In this document: positions 17,521 to 26,700 of the stretch, one piece after another
Layout: each line of letters opens with the position of its first letter
How positions within the stretch are numbered: the stretch's first letter is position 1
Assembly (NCBI GenBank): GCA_017935025.1
Contig: JAGBIL010000007.1
Span: 1 to 47,672 of the forward strand
DNA length: 47,672 nucleotides
DNA from: Opitutales bacterium
GTDB taxonomy: Bacteria; Verrucomicrobiota; Verrucomicrobiia; Opitutales; UBA953
Direction of reading: 5' to 3'
Notes under the pieces: generated by a model
Database searches by the model: none
Told to the model about the DNA's origin: nothing
Seen by the model: the letters and a program-made list of their open reading frames with translations, nothing else
Made by a program: the position numbers and the translations under genes

Positions 17521-19005
17521 ATGAAAACGCTCGCTTCGCTGTTTCTCGCCGTTGCCCTTTGCGTTCCCGTGGTGATTTTCGGGAGCGATGTCCGCAATGT
17601 CGTTTTCCCCGAGCCGCAAAAAATCGAAATTTCCGCCGACGAGGGAACGACTTCTGAGGCGGCGAAAAACCTGCGTTTTTGTATCGATGCCTCTTGCGGG
17701 AACGAAGGCTACCGCATCGAAATTTTGCCGGAGGAAATTGTTGTTTCCCACGCGACGGAAGCCGGAAAGTTTTACGCGGAAAAAACGCTGGAACAGTTGA
17801 AAAATCACTACGGGAACGCGCTCCCGCTCCTGCGCATCGAAGACGCTCCCGCAATGCGTTGGCGCGGGTTGCACTTGGACGTTTCCCGCCATTTTTTCTC
17901 CGTCGAAGAAATCAAAAAGTTCATCGACACGATGGCGTTTTACAAATTTAACCGCCTGCATTTTCACCTGACGGACGGGCCCGGCTGGCGCATCGAAATC
18001 AAAAAATATCCGCGTCTCACGCAAATCGGAGCGTGGCGCGTCGACAAAACCGACCGCGAATGGAATTGGCGCGAAACGGAAATTCCGCTCGGCGGGAACG
18101 CCGAAACGCGCAAGCTCTACGGCGGCTTTTACACGCAGGACGAAATCCGCGAACTCGTCCGCTTCGCGAAGGAGCGCCACGTTGTCATCGTTCCCGAAAT
18201 CGAAATGCCCGGGCATTCCTTTGCCGCAATGATGGCGTATCCCGAACTCGCCTGTGCCGGAAACAACGTTCCCGTGGACGGCTTGCGCGGGAAGGACATG
18301 GTTTGCGTCGGCAAACCGGAAACGACGCAGTTTTTCATCGACGTGCTTTCGGAATTCGCCGCGCTGTTTCCGGAGTCGCCGATTCACGTCGGCGGCGACG
18401 AAGTTTGGCATGAATGCTGGCTCGATTGCCCGGATTGCCGCGCGCGCATGAAGCGGGAAAACCTGAAAAGTAGCGTCGAACTCCAAACCGTTTTCATGCG
18501 CGATATCATTGCGTTTTTGAAAAAACAAAATCGCGAAATCATCGCCTGGGACGAAATTTTTGCGGGCGGACTTTCCGACGAACACGTCGCCACGATGGTT
18601 TGGCGGGAACCGGAACTCGGCTACCGCGCCGCCGAGCGAGGTCCCGTCATCCTCTGTCCGGGCGAATGGCTTTATTTCGATATGTATCAGGGCAAACCGG
18701 AAAGCGAGCCGCTCGCCATCGGCGGTTTTATTCCGCTGGAAAAAGTTTACGAATTTTCGCCGTTCCCGCAGGATCTTTCGGAAAAAGCCCGGAAAAATAT
18801 TCTCGGAATTCAGGCGAATCTGTGGACAGAAAACATGACGACGATGGCGCACGTCGAATACATGCTGTTCCCGCGCGCATTTGCGCTGATGGATATCGCC
18901 TGGCACGGCGCGCCGCGCAATTACGCGCGCTTGCTCGAACAAATCCGCCTGCAACTCCCGAACCTCAAAGCCCGCAACTGCAATTTCCGCCCGTTGGAAA
19001 AATAA
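17521..19005 (+). CDS. Secreted beta-N-acetylhexosaminidase, GH20
   Basis: Removes terminal GlcNAc or GalNAc from glycans such as mucin, chitin or peptidoglycan fragments. 494 residues from the ATG at 17521, with a signal peptide (MKTLASLFLAVALCVPVVIFG). The N-terminal GH20b-like domain runs to about residue 108. The catalytic barrel has MRWRGLHLDVSRHFF, RLHFHLTDGPGWRIEIKKYP, the catalytic pair D293-E294 in HVGGDEVWHECW, and WTENM. Length is normal. The earlier in-frame start at 17383 would run through the inverted repeat and hide the signal peptide, so I rejected it. A gut glycan-foraging role fits the lineage but is inferred. Confidence 0.95.
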   Translation: MKTLASLFLAVALCVPVVIFGSDVRNVVFPEPQKIEISADEGTTSEAAKNLRFCIDASCGNEGYRIEILPEEIVVSHATEAGKFYAEKTLEQLKNHYGNALPLLRIEDAPAMRWRGLHLDVSRHFFSVEEIKKFIDTMAFYKFNRLHFHLTDGPGWRIEIKKYPRLTQIGAWRVDKTDREWNWRETEIPLGGNAETRKLYGGFYTQDEIRELVRFAKERHVVIVPEIEMPGHSFAAMMAYPELACAGNNVPVDGLRGKDMVCVGKPETTQFFIDVLSEFAALFPESPIHVGGDEVWHECWLDCPDCRARMKRENLKSSVELQTVFMRDIIAFLKKQNREIIAWDEIFAGGLSDEHVATMVWREPELGYRAAERGPVILCPGEWLYFDMYQGKPESEPLAIGGFIPLEKVYEFSPFPQDLSEKARKNILGIQANLWTENMTTMAHVEYMLFPRAFALMDIAWHGAPRNYARLLEQIRLQLPNLKARNCNFRPLEK

Positions 19006-19017
19006 TTTGCGAAAAAA

Positions 19018-19385
19018 AACGCCGTTCCCGTCATTCCTGTCCAAAACGTTTTTGGCAACGCGGGAGAGGGGTTTATTTTACGGACTGTCATAGATAGGAG
19101 TTTCCGTATGTCAAGGGCGAGAGTTTTTTCGGGTTTGTCGGGCGCCGGAGTTGAGGCGGATGAGGAGCTTTCGCATGCAAGCGACGAGTGCTTTTTCTTT
19201 TTTTTAGAAAACTCAGAGCCTCGGAGGGGCGTTATGTTCTAAAACCCTACGCGTAAGCGTAGGGAAAGGAACGAAAAAACAACGAGCCTTGAAAAGGCGA
19301 AACAAAGCCGAATGATGCGCGGAGACTCGGTGTCCGCGTTCCTCCGCAACCAAAACGTTTTGGGACAGTAACGCCGTTCCCGTCA
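19018..19385. mobile_element. MITE-like element with terminal inverted repeats and flanking direct repeats
   Basis: The 377-base gap between the hexosaminidase and tspO holds a structured block. Its ends are inverted repeats: CTGTCCAAAACGTTTTTGG (from 19037) against CTGTCCCAAAACGTTTTGG (read inward from 19368). A 16-base direct repeat AACGCCGTTCCCGTCA flanks it at 19018-19033 and 19370-19385; the right copy includes the tspO stop. Inside are a short open frame with a ribosome site (19108-19242) and small hairpins, CCCTACGC-GTAA-GCGTAGGG, GCCTT/AAGGC and GCGGA/TCCGC. No transposase is encoded. I did not see another copy here. It may be a non-autonomous transposon or a structured RNA unit. Confidence 0.55.
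19108..19242 (+). CDS. Possible 44-residue small protein inside the MITE-like element
   Basis: ATG at 19108 is preceded by GGAG at a good distance. The frame runs to a TAA at 19240 and encodes a mixed peptide starting MSRARVFSGLSGAGVEADEE, then a Phe run and a basic end. No family is recognised. The ribosome site supports translation, but the frame may be fortuitous within a structured repeat. Confidence 0.3.
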   Translation: MSRARVFSGLSGAGVEADEELSHASDECFFFFLENSEPRRGVMF

Positions 19386-19862
19386 GTTCAGAAACCAGAT
19401 AGAGCAAGTCAGGTAGCCGGCGAAGCAAAGCCAAACGGCGTAAGGAATTTGCCAATACGCCGCGCGCGGGCTGATTTTCCGGTATTCGCAAATCGTTTTC
19501 AGCACCAGTGCAAGCAGGACCAGGAGCCACGCGAACGAAACGCCGAACGCACGGAAGCTGAAAAACACAAAGCACCACGAAAAATTTACCGCAAGGCTCG
19601 CGGCGTAAATGATGAGCGCGCGGCGGCGAATCGCGGCTTTTTCTGGCGACTTTTCCGCCCAAATCATTGCCGCGCTCAATCCCATGAGGAAATAAAGCGC
19701 CGTCCACACAATCGGGAAAATTACCGCCGACGGCGCAAGCGGCGGCGTTTGAATTTCGGCGTAGAGCGTCCTCATTCCCGCCGAAGTAAAATACGCGGCG
19801 AGCGCGCCCACGCCCATCGCAATTAAAATCGAAACCACATACGCATTAATTTTGTCTTTCAT
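19383..19862 (-). CDS. tspO: TspO/MBR family membrane protein
   Basis: 159 residues with five transmembrane helices. TspO proteins bind porphyrins and act as stress or oxygen-linked sensors in bacteria. Family marks are the loop TPPLAPSAVIFPIVWTALY after helix 1, NFSWCFVFF in helix 3, and the aromatic-rich AAYWQIPYAVWLCFAGYL in helix 5. The ATG at 19862 has GGAGA at a good distance. The frame is open further upstream but would run into tyrS on the other strand. It is divergent from tyrS with a 94-base gap containing a 16-base octamer palindrome. Confidence 0.92.
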   Translation of the reverse strand: MKDKINAYVVSILIAMGVGALAAYFTSAGMRTLYAEIQTPPLAPSAVIFPIVWTALYFLMGLSAAMIWAEKSPEKAAIRRRALIIYAASLAVNFSWCFVFFSFRAFGVSFAWLLVLLALVLKTICEYRKISPRAAYWQIPYAVWLCFAGYLTCSIWFLN

Positions 19863-19909
19863 CGTTTTTCTCCACTTTTTAAGCGGCACAAATTCCAAAA
19901 ATGCTTTTG

Positions 19910-19925
19910 CGTTCCCGCGGGAACG
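19910..19925. repeat. Palindrome CGTTCCCGCGGGAACG in the tspO-tyrS gap
   Basis: Two inverted octamers fused back to back between two divergent start codons, followed by TTTTTTA on the plus strand. The position is that of an operator or of a 5' untranslated hairpin of tyrS. Confidence 0.75.
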
Positions 19926-19956
19926 TTTTTTAGACTCGCGGGAAAATTTCATTCTG

Positions 19957-21150
19957 ATGGACGCCGCACAACAAATTGCACTTTTGAAACAACGTACCGA
20001 AGTTTTTCTCGGTGAAGAACAGCTGCTTGAACGCATCAAGGCGGGCAAGAAACTCCGCGTAAAACTCGGCGTCGATCCCACGCGTCCCGACCTGACTTTC
20101 GGGCACATGGTCGTTTTCAACAAACTGCGCCAATTCCAGGATTTGGGACACCAGGCCGTGCTCGTCATCGGCGATTTTACAACGCGCATCGGCGATCCGT
20201 CCGGACGCAGTTCCACGCGCCCGGTTCTGACGATTGAAGAAATCGAAGCCAACGCAAAAACCTACCTCGATCAGGCTTTTAAAATTCTCGACCCGGAAAA
20301 AACCGAAGTCCGCCGCAACAGCGAATGGTTCGGCAAATGGTCGATGATCGACACGCTGCAACTCGCCCGCCAAATGACCGTGGCGCGTATGCTCGAACGC
20401 GACGATTTCGCGAAGCGCTACGCCTCGAAAACGCCGATTTCGATTATCGAATTCCTTTACCCGCTCCTGCAGGGCCGCGATTCCGTCGAGCTGCAAAGCG
20501 ACGTCGAAATCGGCGGGACCGACCAGCTTTTTAACAATCTTGTCGGCCGACAGCTTCAAAAAGAAGCGGGAATGCCGGAACAAGCCGTGATTACAATGCC
20601 GCTTCTCGTCGGCTTGGACGGCGAACGCAAAATGTCCAAAAGCTACGGGAACTACATCGCGTTGAACGATTCCGCGAAAGATATGTTCGGCAAAGTGATG
20701 AGCGTTCCCGACGCCACGATGTGGGTTTACTACGAACTGCTTTTGGAAAAATCGCCCTCGGAAATCGCTGCGATGAAAAACGAGCATCCGATGGAAATGA
20801 AAAAGCAACTCGCCGCTGCACTCACCGCAAAATTCTACGGCGAAGAAGCCGGACGCTACGAACGCGAGCAGTTCGAAAACGTTTTCTCGAAAAAACAGGT
20901 ACGCGCCGATATTCCGGAATTTGCGTGGGACGCACTCGTTCCCGCGGGAACGCCCGACGCAAGCGTGATTGACCTGCTTGCCGCGACAAAAATTTTCCCG
21001 AGCAAAAAGGAAATCCGCCGGCTCATCGAAGGCGGCGCCGTCAAAGTGAACGACGAAAAACTCTCCGACGTCAACGCGCGCCTTTCCCGCGAAACCGCCG
21101 CGGGAACGATCATCCAAGCCGGAAAACGCAACTTCGTGAAAATCGTTTAG
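19957..21150 (+). CDS. tyrS: Tyrosyl-tRNA synthetase
   Basis: Charges tRNA-Tyr. 397 residues from the ATG at 19957, normal for the longer bacterial class. The class I HIGH motif is seen as FGHM (48-51) in PDLTFGHMVVFNKL. IGDPSGRSS and GGTDQLFN bind tyrosine and adenylate. The KMSKS loop is at 225-229. The C-terminus holds an S4-like RNA-binding domain (SKKEIRRLIEGGAVKVND). A start at 19852 would run across the tspO start and is unlikely. A terminator hairpin follows directly. Confidence 0.96.
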   Translation: MDAAQQIALLKQRTEVFLGEEQLLERIKAGKKLRVKLGVDPTRPDLTFGHMVVFNKLRQFQDLGHQAVLVIGDFTTRIGDPSGRSSTRPVLTIEEIEANAKTYLDQAFKILDPEKTEVRRNSEWFGKWSMIDTLQLARQMTVARMLERDDFAKRYASKTPISIIEFLYPLLQGRDSVELQSDVEIGGTDQLFNNLVGRQLQKEAGMPEQAVITMPLLVGLDGERKMSKSYGNYIALNDSAKDMFGKVMSVPDATMWVYYELLLEKSPSEIAAMKNEHPMEMKKQLAAALTAKFYGEEAGRYEREQFENVFSKKQVRADIPEFAWDALVPAGTPDASVIDLLAATKIFPSKKEIRRLIEGGAVKVNDEKLSDVNARLSRETAAGTIIQAGKRNFVKIV

Positions 21151-21168
21151 TTTTTCGCGAAATTATTT

Positions 21169-21214
21169 AAAAACCTTAAAGGCTCTAAGGACATTAAAGT
21201 CTTTAAGGTTTTTT
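21169..21214 (+). terminator. Terminator of tyrS
   Basis: AAAACCTTAAAG pairs with CTTTAAGGTTTT around an inner loop, followed by TTTTAATTT. It lies 20 bases after the tyrS stop and just before the endonuclease gene. Confidence 0.75.
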
Positions 21215-21232
21215 AATTTCAAAAATCTTCTC

Positions 21233-22219
21233 ATGACAAAAAAACGCAAATCGCGGAAAATCAATCCGCGAAAACTCAACTTCAAACGGCTGGCGATTTG
21301 CGCCGCGCTGCTCGCCGTCGCCGCGCTCGGCGTAAAAACCGTTCACTTTTTCGGCGACGAAGAAACGAAAGATTCCATCGAAAGCGGAATCGTTACCGTC
21401 ATCGACATCGCGCGCGAATGTCCCGCCACGCCGGACGAAATGGTTTTTCTGCTCGACGAAATCGCACACCGACTGCCCTTCGTTTACGGGCAAAGCGTGG
21501 ACGCGGGAACGCTCGATGCCACGGGATTTGTCCTCGGCGGCTCTCCCGAAAGCAAAACGTCGCTGAGTTTTTTGAAAAATCGCGGATACATTGTCGGCTA
21601 TGACAACGCGGCGGGCAATCCCGCGTGGGTCGCCTACAAAGTGTTCCCGCCGAAAAGTTTTGAAACGAAAGATCGCCCGGGATTTGAGGCGGACAAGCGC
21701 ACGCGAGCCCGCGTCGAACCGTCCGACTACACCAATTCCGGCTTTGACCGCGGGCACATGGCGCCGAATCAGGCGATGGGCGTCTGCTACGGCGAAACGG
21801 CTCAACGTGAATCGTTTTTGATGTCGAACATCGTTCCGCAAATTCACGAGGTCAACGCCGGCGTTTGGAAAGATTTGGAACAACGTATCTTAAAACGCTA
21901 TACGCGCGCGTTCGGCGACGTATGGGTCGTTTGCGGTCCGATTTACGACAAGGAACAAAATCGGCGTAAGCTCAAAGGAAAAGTTTCCGTTCCCGATGCA
22001 TTTTTCATGATTATCGCCGACTGCGACGAAAATCGCGGGAACGCCCTTCGCACGCTCGGATTTATTATTCCGCATCGCAAAGGAATTGATGATGACGCTC
22101 GCGCCCACCTCGCAAGCATCCGCGAAATCGAACGCCGCAGCGGACTGAATTTTTTCTCCGACCTTGAAGAATCCGTCCAAAACACGCTCGAACTCAAACC
22201 CGCCAAAACCATTTGGTAA
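21233..22219 (+). CDS. DNA/RNA non-specific endonuclease (NucA family)
   Basis: Sugar-non-specific nuclease of the beta-beta-alpha metal fold. 328 residues. A basic N-terminus (MTKKRKSRKINPRK) is followed by one transmembrane helix (about 20-35), so the enzyme is anchored or secreted. The active site DRGHMAPN (172-179) supplies the general base H175, and SNIVPQ (about 198-203) supplies the metal-binding Asn. The following VNAGVWKDLEQRI helix is typical. Possible roles are nutrient scavenging from DNA, or processing of DNA at the surface, which would fit the uptake hypothesis for the dispersed octamer; this link is speculative. Confidence 0.93.
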   Translation: MTKKRKSRKINPRKLNFKRLAICAALLAVAALGVKTVHFFGDEETKDSIESGIVTVIDIARECPATPDEMVFLLDEIAHRLPFVYGQSVDAGTLDATGFVLGGSPESKTSLSFLKNRGYIVGYDNAAGNPAWVAYKVFPPKSFETKDRPGFEADKRTRARVEPSDYTNSGFDRGHMAPNQAMGVCYGETAQRESFLMSNIVPQIHEVNAGVWKDLEQRILKRYTRAFGDVWVVCGPIYDKEQNRRKLKGKVSVPDAFFMIIADCDENRGNALRTLGFIIPHRKGIDDDARAHLASIREIERRSGLNFFSDLEESVQNTLELKPAKTIW

Positions 22220-22328
22220 AAAAAGCGTCCCCGCGCGTCGAAAAAACAGGAGAAGCGACACTCTTGCCGCTTCCGTGTGAGGCACGAAGTTTTTTGAAAC
22301 ACGGAACAACACGGGATCCGCGGAAAAA

Positions 22329-22368
22329 TCTTAAAAACCACACAAAGGCTTAAAGATCCTTTTTAAGA
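22329..22368 (-). terminator. Possible terminator of the defence operon
   Basis: On the minus strand TCTTAAAAA pairs with TTTTTAAGA, followed by TTTTTCC, shortly past the end of the NERD-ankyrin gene. The stem is AT-rich and the loop about 22 bases, so strength is uncertain. Confidence 0.45.
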
Positions 22369-22407
22369 ACAAAAGGGACAGTCGAAACATCTATTTCCGG
22401 AGCTTAC

Positions 22408-23688
22408 TTAATTTTCGCGGGCACGAAGGAAGAGGAAACATTCTTCGCGATTATACTTTTCCGCGATTTGAAGCGGAGTGCGCCCGCACGTGTCGGGTTC
22501 GTTGAGCGGAAACGCGTTTTCCGCAAGAATTCGCAGAATTTCGACCTTCCCTAAAAACGCCGCCATGTGGACAAGCGAAAGTTTCTTTTGAGTCGCGATG
22601 TCAATCGGCAAGTTCAGCAAAACTTCCCGCGGGTATTTTCGGAGCATCGCCTCGTAGGTTTTTACAAAATTTTGTCCGTTGCCGAGCATAAAAAGCGTCG
22701 GCAAAACCTCCGTCGGCTCGCCGAACGCATCCGCCGCAATCATCTCGGCAAGCAACGCGTCGTCAAAAATCGCAAACGCCTTGGTTACACGCTTTTTCAA
22801 AAACGGAGCCACACGAGCGCCCGCGTGAAAGAGGATTTCGGCGAACTTGGGCTTTCCGTTTTTTATCGCTTTGGACAACGGCGAAGCCGCTTCGTTCCCG
22901 CAATTATTCGGGTCTTCCCCCGCCGCCAACATCTCCCGCAAAAGCTCGAGGCTTTGCGGAGTTTCCGATCGGTTCAACAACGTCAAAATCGGCGCTGAAA
23001 CAACATTCTTCTTTTTTCGCTTCTTTTTCTTCTGTATCGCGGGAAGAACCGCCTGCTCCGACTGCTTCGTATCGGCGTTTTTATCGCGAAAATGCCACGC
23101 AAGCCGCAGAAAAAATCGCTCAAAGCGTTCCCGCCAAGTCCGGCGGAAAACATTCGTCGGGACAGGTAGCCCGTTTGCGCTGGTTTTCAGCAATTCACGT
23201 TGCGCGGAGTAATCGTGATGCGACCGCTCGCCGAGGAGTATTTTCAGGAAAAAACTTTCCGAGCCCTGCGCCGCGTCGTCGGCATACAACGTTTGCAGAG
23301 GAAAACCTTTCCCGTAGGATTCCATCCGCATTTTGTCAGGAAAACAGACAAATGCTCGCACCGTTCCCGCAGGAAGCCGTCCCGCCGGACAGCACGCGCC
23401 CAAAACACGTTCCAGTGCGGGGACGCAACGCTTCGCCTGCCGAAGGGAATGCGTCGGCGAAACATGGGTTCCGCCTTTGATTTCGCCGAGAAAAATCCCG
23501 TAAGCCGGATGAATCAACACCAAATCGATCTCGCAACACACCCGGTCGGGCGACGAAGACGATGAACGACGTAGCAGTTTAACGTTGTGCGCTCCGCTCC
23601 ACTCGTCGCTCAACGAGCGCTCCAAACACGCAAAAACGGAACGCTCGCTCTCCGACACAAACGCATTATCCGGAGTCAAATTTCTCAT
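22408..23688 (-). CDS. NERD-domain nuclease-like protein with ankyrin repeats
   Basis: 426 residues. The N-terminal 100 residues match a NERD (nuclease-related) domain: SESERSVFACL, then CCEIDLVLIHPAYGIFLGEIKGG, giving the D and E-x-K of a PD-(D/E)XK fold. A Lys-rich linker (KKKKRKKK) follows, then at least three ankyrin-like repeats in the C-terminal half (ASPLSKAIKNGKPKFAEILFHAGA; LVHMAAFLGKVEILRILAENAFPLN; TPLQIAEKYN). The ATG at 23688 has a perfect GGAGG 8 bases upstream. It starts 17 bases after the hsdR stop, so it is the last gene of the type I operon. Its composition and three octamer copies suggest a resident gene. A defence role is inferred from position. Confidence 0.8.
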   Translation of the reverse strand: MRNLTPDNAFVSESERSVFACLERSLSDEWSGAHNVKLLRRSSSSSPDRVCCEIDLVLIHPAYGIFLGEIKGGTHVSPTHSLRQAKRCVPALERVLGACCPAGRLPAGTVRAFVCFPDKMRMESYGKGFPLQTLYADDAAQGSESFFLKILLGERSHHDYSAQRELLKTSANGLPVPTNVFRRTWRERFERFFLRLAWHFRDKNADTKQSEQAVLPAIQKKKKRKKKNVVSAPILTLLNRSETPQSLELLREMLAAGEDPNNCGNEAASPLSKAIKNGKPKFAEILFHAGARVAPFLKKRVTKAFAIFDDALLAEMIAADAFGEPTEVLPTLFMLGNGQNFVKTYEAMLRKYPREVLLNLPIDIATQKKLSLVHMAAFLGKVEILRILAENAFPLNEPDTCGRTPLQIAEKYNREECFLFLRAREN

Positions 23689-23705
23689 AAGCAACACCTC
23701 CGATG

Positions 23706-26700
23706 CTACCGTCCGTAAGGCGCGGGGGTTTCGGAGACCATGAGCAAAGTTTCTTCGTCCGAATAGCTCGCAACACGCATTTCTTCAAGAACACCCGAAC
23801 TGTTTTCCTCGAAGTTTTCAACTTGCTCCATAACCTTCCGGAAAACTTCGGGGCTGTATTGCGGCGGATAGCCGTTTTTGATCAAACAGACTTTGATGTC
23901 GAATTTGAGCCGGTCCCGAACAATCTGATTATTGAGCCAATCGGAAAATGAAGATTTTGTATCGATAATTTCTTTCACTTTCTTTGCCAGAGACTTGCAT
24001 TTTTCGTTAATCGAAACACCTCCGACAAACCTATCCTCTCCGTACTCGAAATTGTGCCGATCGCGCAAGGCCATCAAGATGTCGTAAAATGCTTTTTCCT
24101 CAAATGTAAGACCGATTTTTCTAAAGCTCTCACGGTCGGCATTCATTTCCTTTAAAATTTGAAGAGCCTGCTCCGTTGCATTCCGGATAATTTCGTTTGC
24201 GGTCTGCTCCTGTGTTTCGCCTGCTTCTTCGACGGAAAGATGCTTTCGTCTTTCGTGATATTGCCTGACGGTTTCTTCAAGCATTTCCTGAAATTTCTTC
24301 GCCGCCATTTGATTGGTCTTACCGTATTCCCGAATCTGTTTGCGAAGCATTTTCACCAGCATTTCAAGTTTCGTTGCAGGCATTTTTACATCCGACAGCT
24401 TTTCAAAAAATTCGGGGCTGAATAAATCCTCCTGCTCGCCGTCATCAAGAATGCTTTCGACTTCGTTATATTTCAGTGCTTCTTCCACCATTTTGGAGAC
24501 GCGGCGATTCATCGTATCGGCATCGATGTCCGTATCCGTTCCGCTCATCTTGCGGACAAATCCGGCAATCGCCATAAAACACTGTGCCAAGGCGGATTCT
24601 TCTTCACCGAGTCCGCCGGACGGCTGACAAATGTCGTATGCCGCACGCATTCTTTTCACGGTTTTCAGGAAATAGGTTTTAAAAGAAACCTTGGAAACCT
24701 TCTTCCCGCTATTCGTTTCCGAATTTAAAAACCGCGTAGAAATGAAAACGAACTCCGCCGCTTTTGCCAAAAGCCGATAACGCTCCGCGGGATCACCGTC
24801 GGGATCGAGGAACGGACTTAAATCATACCCGTCAAAAAGGTTTTTGAGGATTTCCAATTCTTCTCTGAAAACCGCCGTCGCCTGTTCCACATCATCCGAA
24901 GAAGGAGCGACAGAGGTATCGCCCCCGTAGAGTTTCATCGCCTCCCGCATGTTATCGCGAATGCCGATGTAATCGACAATGAGCCCGTAATCTTTGCCCG
25001 GAAACTTTCTGTTCACCCGGCTGATGGTCTGAATCAACAGATGCTTTTTCAGCGGTTTATCGTTGTACAGGTAAGTTAGCGCGGGAACGTCGAACCCGGT
25101 AATCCACATATCCACGACAATAACAATGCGGAAGTTGGATTTTTCCTGCTTAAACGCGGCATCAAGCGCTTCCGAACGATCTCCGTTCTTTACTCCGCCA
25201 AGGTAGTTATACATCTCCGCAGGATCGTTGCTGCCGACGCTTGAAACCATCGCCATAAAGGGCATCGGCTTCAGTTCGTGCAATTCCTCGGCAGAAACAA
25301 CGGTTCCGTCCGGCACCTGCTTTTCCGCAAACCATTCGGGATACTTTTCCCGGAATTTTTTCAGAAGCGTGTAGGCTATCGGTCTGCTGGAACAAACAAT
25401 CATGGCTTTCTGCACTCTGCCGGGATCGTTTTCGCACGCAGACACATAATGATCGTGAATATCGACGGCGAGGCGTTCCAAGCGGGAAGGCTCTCCAAGA
25501 ATGACCTCCATGGAACTCATCGCCCGTTTGCTCGCTTCAATGTCGTCTCTCGTCGCGCCGTCGTCCGCACATTTTTTGTAGTAATCCTCAATTTCCTTAA
25601 CCTTTGCCCGATCCAGCAAAACTTTGGCAATGCGCGGGTGGTATTTGATGGAAACGGTAAGCCCGTCCGCGACCGCCTGATCCATCGTGTAGCGGTCAAT
25701 TTCATCCCCGAACGTCTGATACGTTTCGGCAATCGGCGTTCCCGTGAAGCCGACAAACGTCGCGTTGGGCAACGCCTCTTTCAGCACTTTCGCGTAGGGT
25801 TTGGAAACGACGGCGCGCATATTCTCGTCCGCATCCTTGCTGAACTGAATTTTCTTCGCGTTTTCAATCTGCGTGCGGTGCGCTTCGTCGGAAAAACAGA
25901 TAATATTTGCCCGGCTGTTGATCAGACCGATTTTATCGTCTTCCCGATCGCAGAATTTCTGAATCGTGCAAATGTAAAACCCGCCGCTTTCCCGCGCGCC
26001 GAGCTCTTCCCGCAACACTTTGCGATTCGGAACAATACTGACTTCGCCCAAATTCAAAAATTCTTTGCTCTTGGTAAAAAGCTTCGCGCCCTGCTTTTGC
26101 AATTCGTCGCGGTCCACAATCATGACAATCGTGGGCGAACCTATCGCGGGAACGTCCGCACAACGCAACGCCAACTGGCGGGCAAGAAACGCCATCGTGT
26201 AAGTTTTCCCGCAACCCGTAGCGCCAAAATACGTCCCGCCCTTCCCGCTTTTTGAAATCACGGATTTGACGATGCTCTGCTTCAGAAGCCGGGAAGCAAA
26301 AAATTGCGGGTAGCGGCACACGATTTCCCGCTCGGCGTAATCGTATTCGCTGTCCTGAAAATAAATATAGTCCCGGAAAATTTCGAGAAAGCGCTCGGGC
26401 GCAAACACGCCCCGAATCATCGTCTGCGTTTCCTCAAACGGAAGCGTCGAAACCTTGTCGCCGTCGTTCACACGCCGCCAAGCATAGAAATGCTCGTAAG
26501 GCGTGCGCACCGTTCCCAAACGCGTTTTCACGCCGTCGGAAATACACGCCAGCGGGCAATAGTGGAGCAGGTGCGGAATATCGCGCCAGTAGCGGACGTT
26601 GATTTGCTCCCACGCATCGTAAATCGTCGCCCGCGCATCCGCCGGGTTTTTCAGCTCGATGACGCACAGCGGCAAGCCGTTGACGTAGAGAAGCACGTCC

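Noticed and set aside
17452..19044. Long minus-strand open frame opposite the hexosaminidase
   Set aside because: No family features, and it would run through the inverted repeat; the plus strand carries all GH20 motifs.
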